Source: Torymus aiolomorphi
Taxonomy: Eukaryota; Arthropoda; Insecta; Hymenoptera; Torymidae
Direction of reading: 5' to 3'
DNA: 64,000 nt
Assembly: GCA_036365515.1 (NCBI GenBank)
Contig: CM070877.1
Coordinates: 11,786,601 to 11,850,600, forward strand
Of the stretch, positions 34,878-49,924 are shown one piece after another (the stretch's first letter is position 1; each line of letters begins with the position of its first letter). A model generated the notes under the pieces. That model saw nothing but the letters and a program-made list of their open reading frames with translations. It was not told where the DNA came from and did not search any database. Both the position numbers and the translations under genes were made by a program.

Positions 34878-37800
34878 CTGTGGAGGTGAAAGAGGAAGGT
34901 TTTTCGTTATTTTGGTTAGTGTGCTTTCGAGTTTACGTATATGTGTGTGTGTGGGCTGGAGTTTCGGTTGAGTAAATATTGGGGAAGTTTGTTATTTAAA
35001 TATGAGAGAACGAGTGGCTGAGGTAGATGGACAGACATTGTGATTAAATATTTTAACCACGATGGATCGTAAATTAATGAATATAAACAATGAATGTTGA
35101 ATACACCATGGTAAGTACAGTTGTAACAATGACAGACTGTATAAACCACTTATCAGTTTTCATTGAAACCCAAACACCTTAAATCTTTAAAATTACAGCT
35201 TCTACGGATCAGCAGGAACCAACGATACGTTAATTCCTCATTTTTCGCCTTAATACATCATACACATACGCGTCAGTGCGCTCACATTACCAGCGAAACC
35301 CTTATAATTTTTCTCTTATTTTCCGCGGTACCTGAGAAAACGGTCGCATCCTGGCTAAACACTGATAACCCAGCCCGGTATGTTATAAACATGCGTAATT
35401 GTACACAAATAAGATTAGCATAAGACTGCCGCGAAGGGTAAAAAGCGGACCTTCCTCTCCTCCGTCTCGTTCTCGAGTGCGAGGAGGGAAAGGACAGAGG
35501 AGGCGAAAGAAAACAGGGTATGAAGGGTGAAATGGTCACTTGTTTCATAAGCAGGAGTTCGGTGAATTTTTTTTTTCTCGCGTTATTAACGATACAATTG
35601 AGCTGAGCTGCTTTTTAAGATTATCGAGGTATTCGGATTGTTTATAAGTGTCTTGTCCGCACGGAAAAAATAATGAGCCGCATTGACGTCAATGCCTGGT
35701 ATTTTGTTATGTTTAGGAAAGCGTGTTATTTCGATTGTTTATTAATGAGTCGATCGGGATGTTATTACAAGATATTTTAATGCAACGTTTTTTCAAAACA
35801 AAGGTTCGTTTATATCTATATATAAAGTAATTATATGTATCAGCGATATCATAACAATGTGTTTAATCATCGGCTCGGAAGTTTGATGGTATTTTATTTT
35901 AATTGTCGATTGCGTATCATGTATTGTACATTCAATTTCACGACTGTTGCAATGAAAAATTATAATTTTACATTACGATTTATAGTTTGATTTGTTCTTT
36001 TATTTGTTTAATGCATTAGGTTATCTTTATTGAAAAAATATTGCCCGACACGAAATTGCAAAAACAAAATACAGCTTTTGGTGATTCGCGATTGGCAAAG
36101 CGAGGAAGGTATATGCGGTTACTTGTTTGACGAACAATATCGATCTAAACTGATAGCGTTCGATTTAATTATATTTAAAAATTATTCTGGATGTAGTCTA
36201 AGAACGCGATATGAATCTGTGTTTATCTAAAGATCGTGAATGAGTCATTTTTTCATTCATTATGAAATTAGATTACACGTGTGTTTGTTTAAATAAAAAG
36301 TGGATGAGCTGTTGTATCTAATGTTGGTTATAAAATTCAAAGAAAAATGTTAGTGTTTGCCTTGCGCGTTATAATCACCAAATTTATTAAACACGAATGA
36401 CCGGTAAATAAGCAAACAAGTTTGTTGGTTTTCTAGAGACAATCGTTGTTAAAATTGTTTTCAAAATATGTATTTTAATAACTTTTGAGATTAGGCGGAA
36501 AAATTTTTCTTGTTTAATTTGATTCACTGAACGAACACGTGTTTACGTAGAGGCCAAATATTTAATTGACTGATTTGACTAGATGAGTATGAAATAATTC
36601 ACGACGCAATCAATGTAAATTTAAAGCTATATTGTATTTTGAATAATACGATGTTTCCGCATCGCACCCTTAAAATTACACGTATACACATCTAAAAAAA
36701 TCTGAATTTATTAGCATACAAGATATCCGGAATATGTTGAGCTTATAAAATTGTATAACTTAGGATATCGTTCAGAATATAGTTTTAAGTTTTTTAATCA
36801 TGGTAAAATATAGTATACTTCATTTTGATAAAAATTTTTAAAATTACGAAAATGTGAGTTGAAAATTTCTTACGGTACGTATACTATAAACGCTTCCTCT
36901 TTACGAATGACGAAACATTAGAATCTGGGAAAACGTTTATACAATTATAATCAGAAATCAAACTTCATTTCGCAAACTTTCGAGCCACCTGTTAATGATT
37001 AGATTTTCCTACTATAAATATATCACGATATCCACCCCTTTGTAAAATTACTATGAAACACGCAAGACATAGTCTCAAGCCTCATCTTCAAAATACTATT
37101 TCACCTCCGATCCAACGTAAGTATCCGAATCCTACCATCTTACCAATCACCTACGGCCAAAGCCTCTCCGCTTATCAATCGCTGTATCGACCTGCCGCGC
37201 CGTGTTTACCTATAACCGGCGCATTGAAGTCGCCGCGGCGGCGACGGCCGGTACCAACCCCAACCGCGGAAAGAAAGAAATTCCCGCGCGACGTTTAATC
37301 CTTTCAACCCCTCAGACGCGCGCTCTTAATTCGTTAATTAATACCCAGCGGGATAGGCATGCGGAGTGTATAAGAAACGTCGTCGTCGTCGTATCCTTGG
37401 GAGACGCGCGCTCTGGCACTCGAGACGACGACGCTCCCGAAGGAAATCCCATTTTCCAGAGCGAGCCCTTTGTTAATTGTCACGGCTGTTCGATGCTTCA
37501 TTGTGCGCGAGATTTTTTACTTCTTATCTCTTTTTTTGAGGTTTCTTTGCATCGTCTATCTGAGGTAGTAGTGGCCCGAGAAGGCCGGACACGTAAGCCA
37601 CGTCGGCTGAAATCGTTATAGGTTTCAATGTCTCTGAGTAATGAGCATTTAAGAATCCTAGTTATTTCTATATTATATTTAAATTATCGTGGTTATTTTT
37701 CTGTTATTACACACGTTCGAAAAATATAAAAACAGTCACAAAAAAGTAATATCACCTATACACAACTTCTCCACGCCCCCTCCGCCTATAATACTCCCGA

Positions 37801-38169
37801 TACATACAAGACGTTATGAACTTGCTGCTCGTTCACCGTGAGATCCGAAGAAGAAAAAAAGCGTCCTCCTCCGCCACCGACGACGACGTCTAGGGAGATT
37901 CAAATGAAAAAGGGGAACGGAAAATCCGAACGGCCAACAACAGCCTCTTTATTTAACCTCTCTCGCTCTCTCTATCTCCGCCTTCGGAGACGTTTCGATG
38001 GCCCTCGAGGGCGGCTTCTTCTTTCGTCTTACCCGAAGAGAGAGGGCACGTCTTCGTGTACACACGCGAGAGAGGCGTATATAGAGTACATATACCCTTT
38101 GAAAATTAGGCTTGCAGGGAGAACGAGCGAGAGATTAATCAGGGCCCGAGACGGTCTGACCTCTTCCGT

Positions 38170-38170
<1 letters not shown>

Positions 38171-38240
<70 letters not shown>
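38171..38240. repeat. (GA)n microsatellite
   Basis: About 70 bp of uninterrupted GA at the centre of a GC-rich island. Confidence 0.97.
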
Positions 38241-38244
<4 letters not shown>

Positions 38245-40014
38245 TGTTCGTTATGTTCGGCTAGGCTATTGTTTTGTGTGTAGTCGGATAGATAGGATCG
38301 GAATGTATAAGTTTTGTCTGGCGGGGATTGGAGGTTAAGATTTTTATATATTTTAGAAAATATATGCGTTTTTCGGATGGTTAAAGATTTTCTTGGTTCA
38401 ATAAAGAGCTAGAATCTCTGTAGTAATGCATCAAGAAAGACAAGACAATTAAACTTCAGTATAATTAAAAAAAAAATTGTTATACTTATAGTAAAATTTA
38501 ACATGTTTCTATAAAAATAAATAATACTATAAATTTTCTAGTAAATATGTTAATTTTTCGTTATCGATTCCCCATGAAACTCTTTCCTCGCATACAAACT
38601 CAAATTTCAATCTTAAAATTACCTTACATCCCAAAAAACCTAATTCCTAATAACCACCGCCATTTCCTTTAATTTAAAATTACCCTCAAACCATCCCCAC
38701 ACCAATCCGACACGCACACTTCCCCTGTCGAAAAATCCGCGCCGATAATCCAGCACCAGCGCAACAAGACGCCGCCACCGCCGCCGCGGAAGATCCTCAC
38801 CGCGGTGAAATTTCGTATTCAGCGCGGCGCGGGGCCAATCAGCACCTCTCTCTAGCGCTCCTGTTGACGTTTGTCATAATATTTTAATATTAAATCGCGT
38901 TACACTCCAGCCATGCGTTCGCATAATCAGACGCGCAGACGCGTCTCACTACGCCCCCCTGACGCGACGCCGCGCGCGCGTGAGTCTTTATTTCGTTCTT
39001 TTTCGCGGTTCGCCGGCTGGGATTTCAAGCGAGATTAGTATTGGTTGATGCGGCTGTTTAAGTTGCGTGATAGGGATGCGATTAAAACAGTTGAAGAAGC
39101 GTTGTGTTTTTCAAGTAAATGTTCTTTATTTTACCTGTAAATGTTCGAAGGGATCTTGGATTTATTTATTTTTATATTGTTGGATTTAATTCTTGTTTTT
39201 CTAAAGCAATGTCATTTAGATTCTTCGTACTTCTACCTCCGAATTGTTATAATCAAGTCACCTCCAAGAGATGTTAACAATGACAATAGAAATATTAAAA
39301 AAGTTGCTTTCTTACTAAAAAAATTATACCATTATTCCTTTCCCAATATCACAAAGCTTATATTATTTTCCCGTAACCGAACTAAAAACAATCGCCAAAC
39401 CCCCGGCACCGCTCGCACACCCTCCCGCCAGCTGACAATATAAACGCGCGGGCGCGCGCGTGTGTACACACTTTCTCTCGCGCGCGGGGAGAGGTGAACG
39501 CGACGAGTGCGCGTATATTTGCCACCCTCGCGCGCCGTCAGCTGGAGAAATGTGGAATACAAATTACCCGGCGTACACATAATGAATTCACGAATATTCC
39601 CTGCGCTCTCGGATTTCTCTCTTTCTTTCTATCGGCGACGATGACGACGACGCGGGAATATTATTTTCGCGCGGGCGCGAGTCTGCTTGACTTTTGCGCG
39701 CTTAATATCGCGGAGGGGGAGGGAGGAGGTGCTGCTGGTACTAGCTGATTTGATATTTTGCGGCGGTGGAAAGTTGATATAAGTGGAGGGTAGGGTACTG
39801 GATATAAGAGCGGGGTGTGGTGGTGAGGTGGTGTCGATTGGTTTTACTAAATTTCATTTAATATTTCTTGTTTAGGATAAATTCCCGAGAATCTTATTGA
39901 TGGTACGAGTCACTCGTTGTTTTCTTACAAATAAATTATTGAGGAATTCTTCTAATCAAATTACTTGTAATTATACCATACAAACTCTATTAATTGTAAT
40001 TTTTATATTATCAA

Positions 40015-40032
40015 GGAGCGCGGGAGCGCTCC
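40015..40032. other. 7-bp GC hairpin with GGGA tetraloop
   Basis: GGAGCGC-GGGA-GCGCTCC is a perfect stem with a GNRA-type tetraloop, in otherwise AT-rich DNA. A poly-U end typical of a bacterial terminator is absent. Meaning unknown. Confidence 0.4.
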
Positions 40033-41276
40033 GAAGGCAAGTATAGAAGAAGCCCGAGGGTCGACCGCGCTATATATATTCAAAATACTTTGAGAATATA
40101 TTGATTTTTACAGTGTTAGTCAGTTACGCTGTTATTTGCGTCAGTCGTCAGTAGGAACTGAAGAAAGAACATTGCAAAATATTTGTATTTTTGGTAAAAG
40201 CCAATAAAATAAAAGCGCAGAATAAGCTAAAACCATAATTTAATTACTCCTGTCATAAATCCGCTAGTGCGGAATAATATTGTTCAAGGAAATCATGCAT
40301 ACTTTAAGAGAATACTCACAATTTAAATAAATCTCTACAATAAAGTAATCAAGTTAAAATTTTTTCTTTGAAAAATTAATAATTTTTTGACAAAAACGAA
40401 CTAATAAATATAAAATGCAACTTCAGCACGTACTTCACATACTAGTAAAATTTTAGTTGTTTTTTTTCATTTCTGTTCATTTTCTCAAAATTGAATATTT
40501 CCATCCAGGAAAGATAAAAACATTGAAATAATTCATCGAAATCTCGGAGACCGAAAATTTCGCCGTTACAAAGCTTTTTCTTTAATAAAGCAAAATTTAC
40601 AATGACATGTAGAATTATTGTTAAATATAAAAATCGTAACTGATAAATATATCACAAAAAGTAAAAAATCCTATGAAAATAATTTTAATACATATCGCAT
40701 TACTCTATTCATCATTTACATCGACATCTTCAAAGAGTTGTTCAAATTTCAGTCACAGATTGTTAACGCAATTTCATCCCCAAAAAGTTCCTACAACAAA
40801 ACCACACACACATACACTCCTCCATTCCCCCTCAATCAATCACAACCCTCTGATCCCAGCTCACACGCCTCCAGCTTCTCTCTCTCCGGCCACGAAAGAC
40901 AGGCCGAAAAAGACGACGACCACATCGGCCTACCCTCATATCTCTCCACTCTCGTCGCGGCTGATTAGCTCCCGATACCGATTATATACGCACCGACATC
41001 TATACGCGCGTGAGAGTCGTGCAATGGGCAAACCCGCACCGCCCTGGCGAATTACACTCGCTTCTCGCAAATGCACATATACGCGCATTCGATTTTCCTC
41101 TAATTCTTGTACACACAGCCGCGTGTGCGAGAGTGACAAGAGGATAGTAGTGAAGGAGAGAAAGAGTGAGAGTTCTTGCTTTTTTTTGGGAGTAAGGATT
41201 GGATTCGGGTGGGAAAAAAATAATTGAAAGCGGATGTGGCGAGGGAGATGGGATTTTTGTTTTTTTTTCCTTTGAG

Positions 41277-41281
<5 letters not shown>

Positions 41282-41328
<47 letters not shown>

Positions 41329-41370
41329 TTTCGTATCAATTTTTCGGTGTGCTCTTGGTTTTTTGTTTTT

Positions 41371-41444
<74 letters not shown>
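41282..41444. repeat. Two (GA)n microsatellites
   Basis: GA runs at 41282-41329 and 41375-41444 are separated by 45 bp of unique sequence. Confidence 0.95.
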
Positions 41445-41448
<4 letters not shown>

Positions 41449-42700
41449 AGGTGTGTTTGTTTTTTCAGGATGAAGGTGTGTTAATTGAAGTTTTGCGTAT
41501 AGTGTATTTTTCGATTGGTTTTTGGGGGTTGGTTGCAAAAAGGCGTGATGGTCAAGGTGTGAATGTAATTCAATTTGAAGATATCGGGTAAAATATTGTT
41601 CTTACCATCGAATGCTACACGTGAAACTAAAATTCATAACTTTTTAATTTTCTATGTGATAACTTAATCTTACAAATCAATCAATAACAAATAAAATAAA
41701 AAAAAATTTCAGATTTAACACTATCAAAATTTTCTAAATGCAACTTCCAATCCTCGATAGTTTCCCCAAATTCCACACGCATCACTAATTCATCCTTCAA
41801 ACGAACTACACACTGGCTCTAATTCGAATACCCGCACGTTATACGCGTCGCAAAGAAAGCAGTCGATCGACAAACAATGAGCGGAATATCCTCCCAGCTA
41901 ATTGCTACAGACATTGGCGCGGCCTGCGCGCCCGGAAAAAAGGAAAACACGCTCGACGGGCCAATCACGCGGGTCATCCATAATGCAGGGGAGACACAGC
42001 CGTCGATTTTTCGTCCCCCAATTGGCGGGCGAAAGTGAATTGTTAATTCGCCGATTAATGTTGCAAGGTGCGATTGATCCGGAAGAGCGCGCGAGGGGGT
42101 AAATATATGAGGTGAATGTTGGATGAAGCGAAGAACCGGATGAAAAGTGTTTGATTTCTGGTCGACGGAGAGATCAAGAACTGTTGTGTGAATGACAATG
42201 GGTGCCCCTTTGTATACGGAGGATGGATGAAAAATAGAAGGCGAAGGAATCTTTGTTCGGATTTGAATTTTCTTTGGTAAGGCGATTGCTACGAATGTAC
42301 AATGAAATTTATTGAAAATCACTGATAGTATTGTTCGCGTATTGTTATAGTATTAATGTCGTATCTTATTTTCTTTACCGTAGCGTTAAAAATGGTGATA
42401 ATTTTACTAAAGAAAATCTTTTCATAACTGCCAAGTTGTTAATTAAGTTCTTTTCTACACGCAGTGTATTTCTTTTGTCACAAGAGGAAATAAGAGTAAT
42501 TACTGCATATAATTAATCATGTAATTAATTACAAGACAATTAGGTAACTATTAGTTATACTTATAGAAAGTATGAATACAACATTTAATGAATAAAAGAA
42601 GAATTATCTTTTCAAGTTGAGTAACTGTCGAGTTATGAATTTGAAAAAAATCAGTTGATTCAATATATAGTGCCGTTTTTATACTCCTCGTCAGAAGCTT

Positions 42701-42768
42701 AGTTAGTCATCTGGTTAACGTACTGGCTTCCCGATCCAAAGGTCGAGGATTCGATTCCCAGTCGCTGT
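42701..42768 (+). other. tRNA-like sequence, probably SINE-derived
   Basis: TAGTCATCTGG resembles an A-box. About 50 bp later, GGATTCGATTCCC resembles a B-box (GGTTCGANTCC). The arms do not fold well. It is probably the head of an old tRNA-derived SINE or a tRNA relic. Confidence 0.3.
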
Positions 42769-45700
42769 ATTTCCAGAATTATCCTCGAAAACATTTTTTC
42801 TTCGTTTTTCTCGCGAAGTTAACCAATATTAATTAATTATTAAAATAAAATAAATAAAATACATCAAAAATATAAAAAGAAAATAAAATACACGTAAAAG
42901 TAATATTTTTTTTTTATTTAAATGAAAAATACGTTTAAAGTTTTTTCTCGGGGGACAAGAGGTTTCTTTTTCACACAAAACGATTTTGGTTAGAGAGGAT
43001 TTTCCTATCGGTCAACTAGACCCGCTATTTCCTTGAAGAGGAATCTTTTTCGTACAAGAATAATTTGACAGAAAATTGTGGCAAGAGGAATTACTTTTGA
43101 CAAGCAACGCAGGTTGTTTTCCTCTAGAATCAAAAGATTCCATTTGCTACGAATTCACTTTTCTCTGTATGTACGAAACTAAATATCATAGTTACCTTAG
43201 AATGCATCAAAACCACATTCTCGTAACTTCGACACCGCCAACAATCAAAACTTCGTCCGTCCAAGATTCTCCTACCCACCGCTCACATCTCCATTTGTCA
43301 GAAGCCCGCAGGTACACACTCGCTTGCAATTTCGCTTCGTTAAAAAACCGGGGCGCTTGTGGCAGTCGATTACAAGTCGTTAATGAAAACCAAACAACGG
43401 GAAGAAAAAAGCGTACGGGCGGAGGGAGAAAGAAGAAATTACCTCGGCGCGGTTCATTCTTTTCGCCCCCCAGAGAAAATTGCGCAGGACGGTGTCTTAC
43501 TCAGCGGTTTTCGCGCGCGCAGATGCTGCTGCTGCATCTGCTTACCGGGTTTCGCTCGACTATCTTGTAAGGGTGTGCGGCTTTTTTCGGGAGAAGGAGG
43601 TGGCTGGGACGTTATTAATTGGCTGCGCTTGGCGGGGTTTGGGTTTTGATGTTTCGCAGAGAAATAACATAATTATAATTATGTGTTTAAGTCGTGGTAC
43701 ATGTTAAGATTAAGATGAACAATGATGAAATAAGAGGTTGTTTTAAAGAATTCAGATAAATAACATTACCATGACCTTAAAATTTACAATTTTTTTTATT
43801 ATTTACACTCTAAACTGAAAAACTAGCCAAAAAACACCCAACCCCGGAAATATCAGTAATAACTTCCTCGACCGTCTTCATAACCCACGAACCTCCTCTC
43901 GCGTCTCGTCTTAATTTCGCTCATTTCATCTTTGCCGCCGCTACCACGAAGAAACGCGCGCGCCGCTTCTTTCCATAATTCAGCGGAGCTCTAATTGATA
44001 CTGAATTATTAAGCCGCCGCGAAAGTAAAACACGCGGAGATTAGCTCTCCCCGGCTTTTTGATCCGGTGCGTGCGTGCGGTTTTTCCGCGAGCTCGCCTC
44101 CCCCGAAAATCTCGGAAAAAGGAGGAGGTTTGAGGTGTAGGATGGCGCCATGGTGGAAGATGATGGAAGGAACTAAATATCTAAATATGGAGGAGAGTGT
44201 GGGTTTGGTATTTAAGATGAGGCTGTGAATTTAAAGAAGCTTTATCAGGACACTGACCCGTGTAGAAGATTCTTGGCAAAGTTCGACCAGACTTTATCCT
44301 AAATTCTTCATTTTCCCTACCTTTTGGGAAATTGTCAGACTTTACCTTTTCATTTTGATATGACACATGACGTATTATTTAGGAAGAGAATTCGAGAAAC
44401 CCCACCAGTTTATAAACCAAAATGTACAAAAATTCATTCAACATTTGAAAGTTTACGAATTTACTAATCAAACAACAAAAATTTCATTCATACATACCGA
44501 ACTTCGTCTTCCCCACCATTCTTTACCTTACAAAAAAAAAAAAAAGAACAGAACCGCCGCATCGAAGCGCACACGTGGACGCGAATTAATCGTCCCCGTC
44601 GTCGCGCAGGAACCGATGGCCCTACGAGAACAGCGTGAAGACGAGAGCGAAGTGTGCAAACAGGACGAAAATGGATCGGGAATAAATACGGGCCCCTCAC
44701 GCGCGCAGTCCTGTCGCCGGATATCGCGTCCGCGTATGCCTGGTCATGATCCGACCAGGGGCGGAGGTATCAGGTGTACACAGAGATATCCGCGAGGATT
44801 TTCGGGGCAGGAGAGTGGGGCGAAGGTCCGGGAAGAAATATTCATAAATGCGAGCGGAGGTTGTTTGAGTGAAAATTACAGGGAGATGTGTGATATGTGT
44901 TGGAGGTGTTTTTTTTTATCGTGGGTGAGGGAACGTTTATTGTAAACGAATAAGAGCAAAAATATTCAGTTATTCTAAAAGAAGAGAATTTCGATACGCA
45001 AAGTATGCTTGATTAATTATCAAGCAATCTCAGACTAATTACAATTCCTGTCGTTCTTTCGTTCTTCTACAACTCCTAATAGCGGCTCATAACAGAGCCC
45101 CGCAACTCCGGCGTTTACCTCCCTCGCGAAAAAAAATTGCATTACCTAAGAAAGCAGTCCTAACAAGGGGGCCATTCAGCAAACATCGCCGAGGCATTAA
45201 TATTTATAACCCCATCTGTCGCGCGCGCGCGCGCGAAAAATCACGTTGGCTGAGAATTAAGACGCGCGGTTAAAAATCGCGCGGTATTACTTTAACCCCG
45301 GGAATCTCTCTGGAGAGAGTTCTTGATGATACAATTAAGCCAGCGGCGTCTTCCGACTTGGAAAATTATCCGATATTTTTCACGCCGGGGGTGGATGGAC
45401 GAGTGGAGCAGATGTAGAAGGGGGCGAGGATAGGAAGGGTTGTGAAAAAAGATACGCAGGGCGAATTAACGGGGGATTTTGTTGGTGTCGTGCATTTTTT
45501 ATCGCGGAGGGTTGTCGGATGAAAAAATTGGAGATTTTTTAGAAGTCACAGTGGGGTATGACATTGTCGTAGAGAAATGCTCTAATTTTTATTTCGATTT
45601 TTAATGAGGAATATTTGATTCCTTAAATTGAAGAAATAACATTATCAACAAAAAATGTTTGTCTGTCCATCGTACATTACTTTACTAAAAAAAAAATTTT

Positions 45701-46668
45701 ATGCGACGTATTATTATTGTTATTATTATACTTTTATAGATTAACACACCACCTCCGCCGCATACATATATTAAACTATTTTCCAACCCGACCGATAAAT
45801 CATGCATCAAAAACACGATGACTGTGACGTCGAAACGAAGGAGAATAAAGAAATTGAGTGCGAAAAGTTGTCCGGCCACATCCGGCCACAAAGGGGTGAA
45901 TCGTGTGTGTGTACGCGTTGCGGTTTGGGCGTCGCGCGTGTGTATATGCATTCTTTATTTCGTTTGCATAGCGCTCGCGTCCACGCGTTTTAATCTTCCT
46001 TATCAAATGCAGTTTTGTCGCGGCCGAATGTCTCAATGTATATATGTATACATATATGAATTGCTGAATAAGTTATTATACATTTGTTCAATTATGTGAT
46101 GCATCATTCAGGATAGGAGTTTAAAGTCTGCCGATGTAATAATTAATTTTAATTAATATGTGTAATATTATGTAATTTGGTTAAATATTTTTTTTTTCTT
46201 GGTTTCAATTAAAAAATGTACTTTTTGAGGATTCTTAATTAAGGTTGTTGGTTGGTAGAAATTAGTTCTTTAATACAAAAATAATCGATACTTACAATTT
46301 TTATTGTAAACATATAGAAATCAAAAAATATTGAGGAGCTTTCTACGCTTCATTTAAGATCATAAACTTTTTTTCCAACTAAAAAAACAACAATCTCCCG
46401 GAATCTTACGTAAAAAATCAACATTCTTCTTTTATGCCTCCAGCCAACATTCTCCACATCCTCCCAAACCTTCCACATCCCAGACCCATAAGACTTACGC
46501 GAAATATAGCTTTGCAGCGTCGCGCATGAATTCGGCAATGTCATTCATTATCATATTTTTCACATAATGTGCGTGCGCGGTATATCCTTCGCGAGCGCGT
46601 GACAACCCCCTGGCATGAGCCGGAATGCGCGCGTGCGATATATTTTAAAGTTTTATCGTTTATTGTTT

Positions 46669-46851
<183 letters not shown>

Positions 46852-47164
46852 GTGCGTATGATGCAAAATGTACGGGAGTTTTTTACATTTTTTTGCAGTT
46901 TCAGGGTTACGTCGTGCCCTGAATTTCTGCGTTTCAAGGGGGACAAATTAGAATAACGGCGATATAATGATTGGATTGTGATGGCGAGGTGGTGATGTAT
47001 GTGGTTGGCCGGTGAAAGATGGCTTTGGATTATTGTAATGTCAGTGTAGAGGCTAAAAGTTTTCTGATTTTTTTCATCGTTCATCGTTTGTACGAGTCTT
47101 TTTTTACCGATTTGATGTTTTGGGGTACAAAAAATAAAAACACCTAATAAAGAGCATATATGTA

Positions 47165-47728
47165 CCCTCGAATAGAAATCGAAATCGAAATCATTTTTTG
47201 GATAGTAAATGGCTAGTTTGAACCAAGATGGCAAAAATGGACTCCAGTTTTCTACAATAAGTGTAACGCTTTTGTCAACCTATTGTTCAGATTTATTGGC
47301 CGCAAAAATGATCAAAATTTTGTACTATCTATTAATTTGGCATTTAAATGCTAGTTAAAACAGCTAACCGACGACATTAAAAATCTAGTAACAAGCGATT
47401 TGTTTTGGCCATGAGTTAGAGAGATAGAGTCACGCGGCAAAATAACGATTTTGGTTTACATTGTATAAAATAAAGCTGTAAATAGTACAAAGACTACTAA
47501 CTAAATTTTTTTTATATCCTGGTAAACTATCTTTTAAGAGTATAAGTTTTACAATATATGATAAAACTGTTATGAAATTTTAATGTGAAGATTTTGAGGT
47601 TAGGGCCATTACATAAAATGGGAGAAGTTGATGGAAAAAAGCGTTACACTTCTGTCTAATAACTAGCCATTCCCAATGGCCAGTTTCTGTTTTCCTGCCC
47701 ATTTTTAATGGACTAATTTCTATCAGGG
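47165..47728. mobile_element. TA-flanked short DNA element, copy 1
   Basis: The 564-bp element has inverted ends CCCTCGAATAGAAAT and ATTTCTATCAGGG, with TA on both sides (47163-47164 and 47729-47730). Inside, gtgtaacgctttt and aaaagcgttacac pair across the element, and aaatggctagttt recurs inverted near the right end. No gene inside. Related to copy 2 at 48550. Confidence 0.6.
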
Positions 47729-48549
47729 TACAAATTATTCAACTCTTTTTCTAAGATAATTCAGTTCAAATCGTTAAAAAGTCATTACATCAATATAAAG
47801 AACGTCATTGATACTAAAACGTACTCTGTGCTCATTACTAATAAAACGAGGGAATCCACCGCCTGCAAAATATAATAAACTTCCATCAGAAACGAGTCGT
47901 GCTTTAATTCTTAAACCTAGATTATTTCCGAAGAATAAATGTATTCATGACGATGTGCATGCAACAAAATTCTTTCAAATATTCATAGACGTATCCTATG
48001 CATAGTTAAGCTACTTACACTGACCTAATATATAACAATGTTTATTACCTATTAAAACTCAATAGAAAGCTACTATTTATATTTCACTACCTTTTATCAA
48101 ATCCCCTGCAGTCACACGACACATAAATGTACATCAAACAAAAGAAAATGACAAGTCTTATTATATGTACCGATAACGAAAAGACAGCCCCGATTACGCG
48201 ATCGATTCCACGCGGCGAGAGACGCTTTCTTTCCTTCCTTGCCACCCTCTTCTCGAGCGTATAGCTTATTTATTGCCTCGTTCGTTCGGAGAGAGAGAAA
48301 GTTTGCTAAGCGGCTCAGGTGATCGCTTAATTTGTATCGGGAGCGTTAAGTGGACCTGTTAAGAGCGTCGCCTTACCGCTTTTCTCGCGGCAGAGTATGT
48401 CGTTGCTGTCTCTCGTTGTGTGTTTTACGCCTCGGATTCTGGGGGAGGGCTTTTAATTTGAATTTAAATCTGCGAGGTATACGTAAAATCAAAGCGTCGA
48501 TGACTTGTTTTTACGAACATTTTCTAATATGTATAATAGACAGACGTTA

Positions 48550-49128
48550 CCCTAGTGGAAATTTGTCTATTTGAAATGGCCAACAATCTCAATAAATAGG
48601 TAGAAAAAATGGCTAGTTAATAGGCTCCGGTGAAATGCTTTTTCTCCCATTATTCGCACATTTAATAGATTGGACATAACCTCCAAATTTTCGTTTTAAG
48701 TTTATTTAAAGAATTGACGTTAAATTGGACGGTATTCAGCTGTAACTGATAGCTTACTAAAATATAAACAATATGAGCAGACAGAAAAACCATTTACAGT
48801 AGTCCTTTTGAAGATATTACGTAGAATGTATTTATTGCCATTAGATTCTGTCTCTCTCACTCCTTGTCATAACAACAGGCCTTCTACTAGCCACGTCCGA
48901 ACTAAAAAAACTGATCAGTTTTAATACCTTTAAAATACTCAAGAACAAGCTTGTGTTTTTCTTCGCAAAACTCATTCTATTTTTCAATCTATTAAATGTT
49001 CGAATAATAGGGAAAAAAGCGTTTCACCGGGAGCTAGAAACTGGACAAGGGAAATTCCCATTTTATAGCAAGTTTCTAATATAAATGGCCAGTTAATAGT
49101 TAAAAAATGTTTTGGATTTCCACCAGGG
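48550..49128. mobile_element. TA-flanked short DNA element, copy 2
   Basis: The 579-bp element has inverted ends CCCTAGTGGAAAT and ATTTCCACCAGGG with TA on both sides. Inner inverted repeats include ccggtgaaatgctttttctccc and its diverged partner ending tttcaccggg, and aaatggctagttaatag paired with its inverse near the right end. It shares ends, size and inner motifs with the copy at 47165-47728 about 0.8 kb away. Confidence 0.62.
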
Positions 49129-49194
49129 TATCTACCGTCTTTATCATCTCATTTATATTGTGAACAAATAACTTTTACAATTTTAATATATATA

Positions 49195-49196
<2 letters not shown>

Positions 49197-49259
<63 letters not shown>
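49197..49259. repeat. (CA)n(TA)n microsatellite
   Basis: About 52 bp of CA followed by about 11 bp of TA, immediately right of copy 2 of the TA-flanked element. Confidence 0.95.
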
Positions 49260-49877
49260 TAATAGTATAATATGCTACCCAATCAGTTAAGATTCTCGAC
49301 AAATCTCATAACCATAAATAATTTTTAGAAATACCCATCACCGAAACCACCCCAATCACAGATGATTTACAAAACCGCCAATTGGCCTGGCATACGCGCG
49401 TCCCTGTTAAGATGCCTATCGGTGCTCTTGGCATCCGCCGAGCGCGAAATGGAATATTTGTGTACACGCGGTCGTAAAGAGATCGATTTTATCAATTCAA
49501 TTTGGTGGCCGTATCGCGCCGATAGATCTCTCATTCTTTCTCCCGCCGAGGTTATGATATGTGAGTACGGTAAGAAAGGAGGACGTTTTTATGGGCCATG
49601 AGACGATGTCGTCGCGGCGGATTGGGGCGTGCTGATTGATAAGCGAATGGGGTATAAAATTTGTAGTTGGAGAGAAATCGAATGGGGTCGAGTTTTTTTT
49701 TTTTTAGAAATGCGATGAAAATTTCCTGCGTTCTGTGGCACACTATATAGTGTGGTGATGAAAGTAATATCTTTCGATCAGATATACGATGTTCTTTCAG
49801 GTTGTTTTATTGACGACCAATGAATCTCTTTACAAAATTTGTATTGATCAAACAGAGATCTGTCGGATTCTGCTTAC

Positions 49878-49924
49878 CTACAGCATTGTGTCGGGACGAT
49901 AAGATTGGAAGAACGCTTGCTCAC
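49878..49924 (-). other. Candidate FoxP leader exon (47 bp)
   Basis: Acceptor ttctgttacag|GTGAGC (- strand) and donor TGTAG|gtaagc bound 47 bp. In the frame needed to enter exon 34877 it ends ATG CTG TAG, so it would have to be non-coding for FoxP. Based on splice signals only. Confidence 0.3.

Noticed and set aside
40015..40032. Bacterial-type terminator or inserted bacterial DNA
   Set aside because: No following T-run and no bacterial-like genes around; kept only as a hairpin.
44367..44945. 192-residue + strand frame
   Set aside because: No recognisable domain, composition follows the GC-rich island, and no splice or neighbour support.
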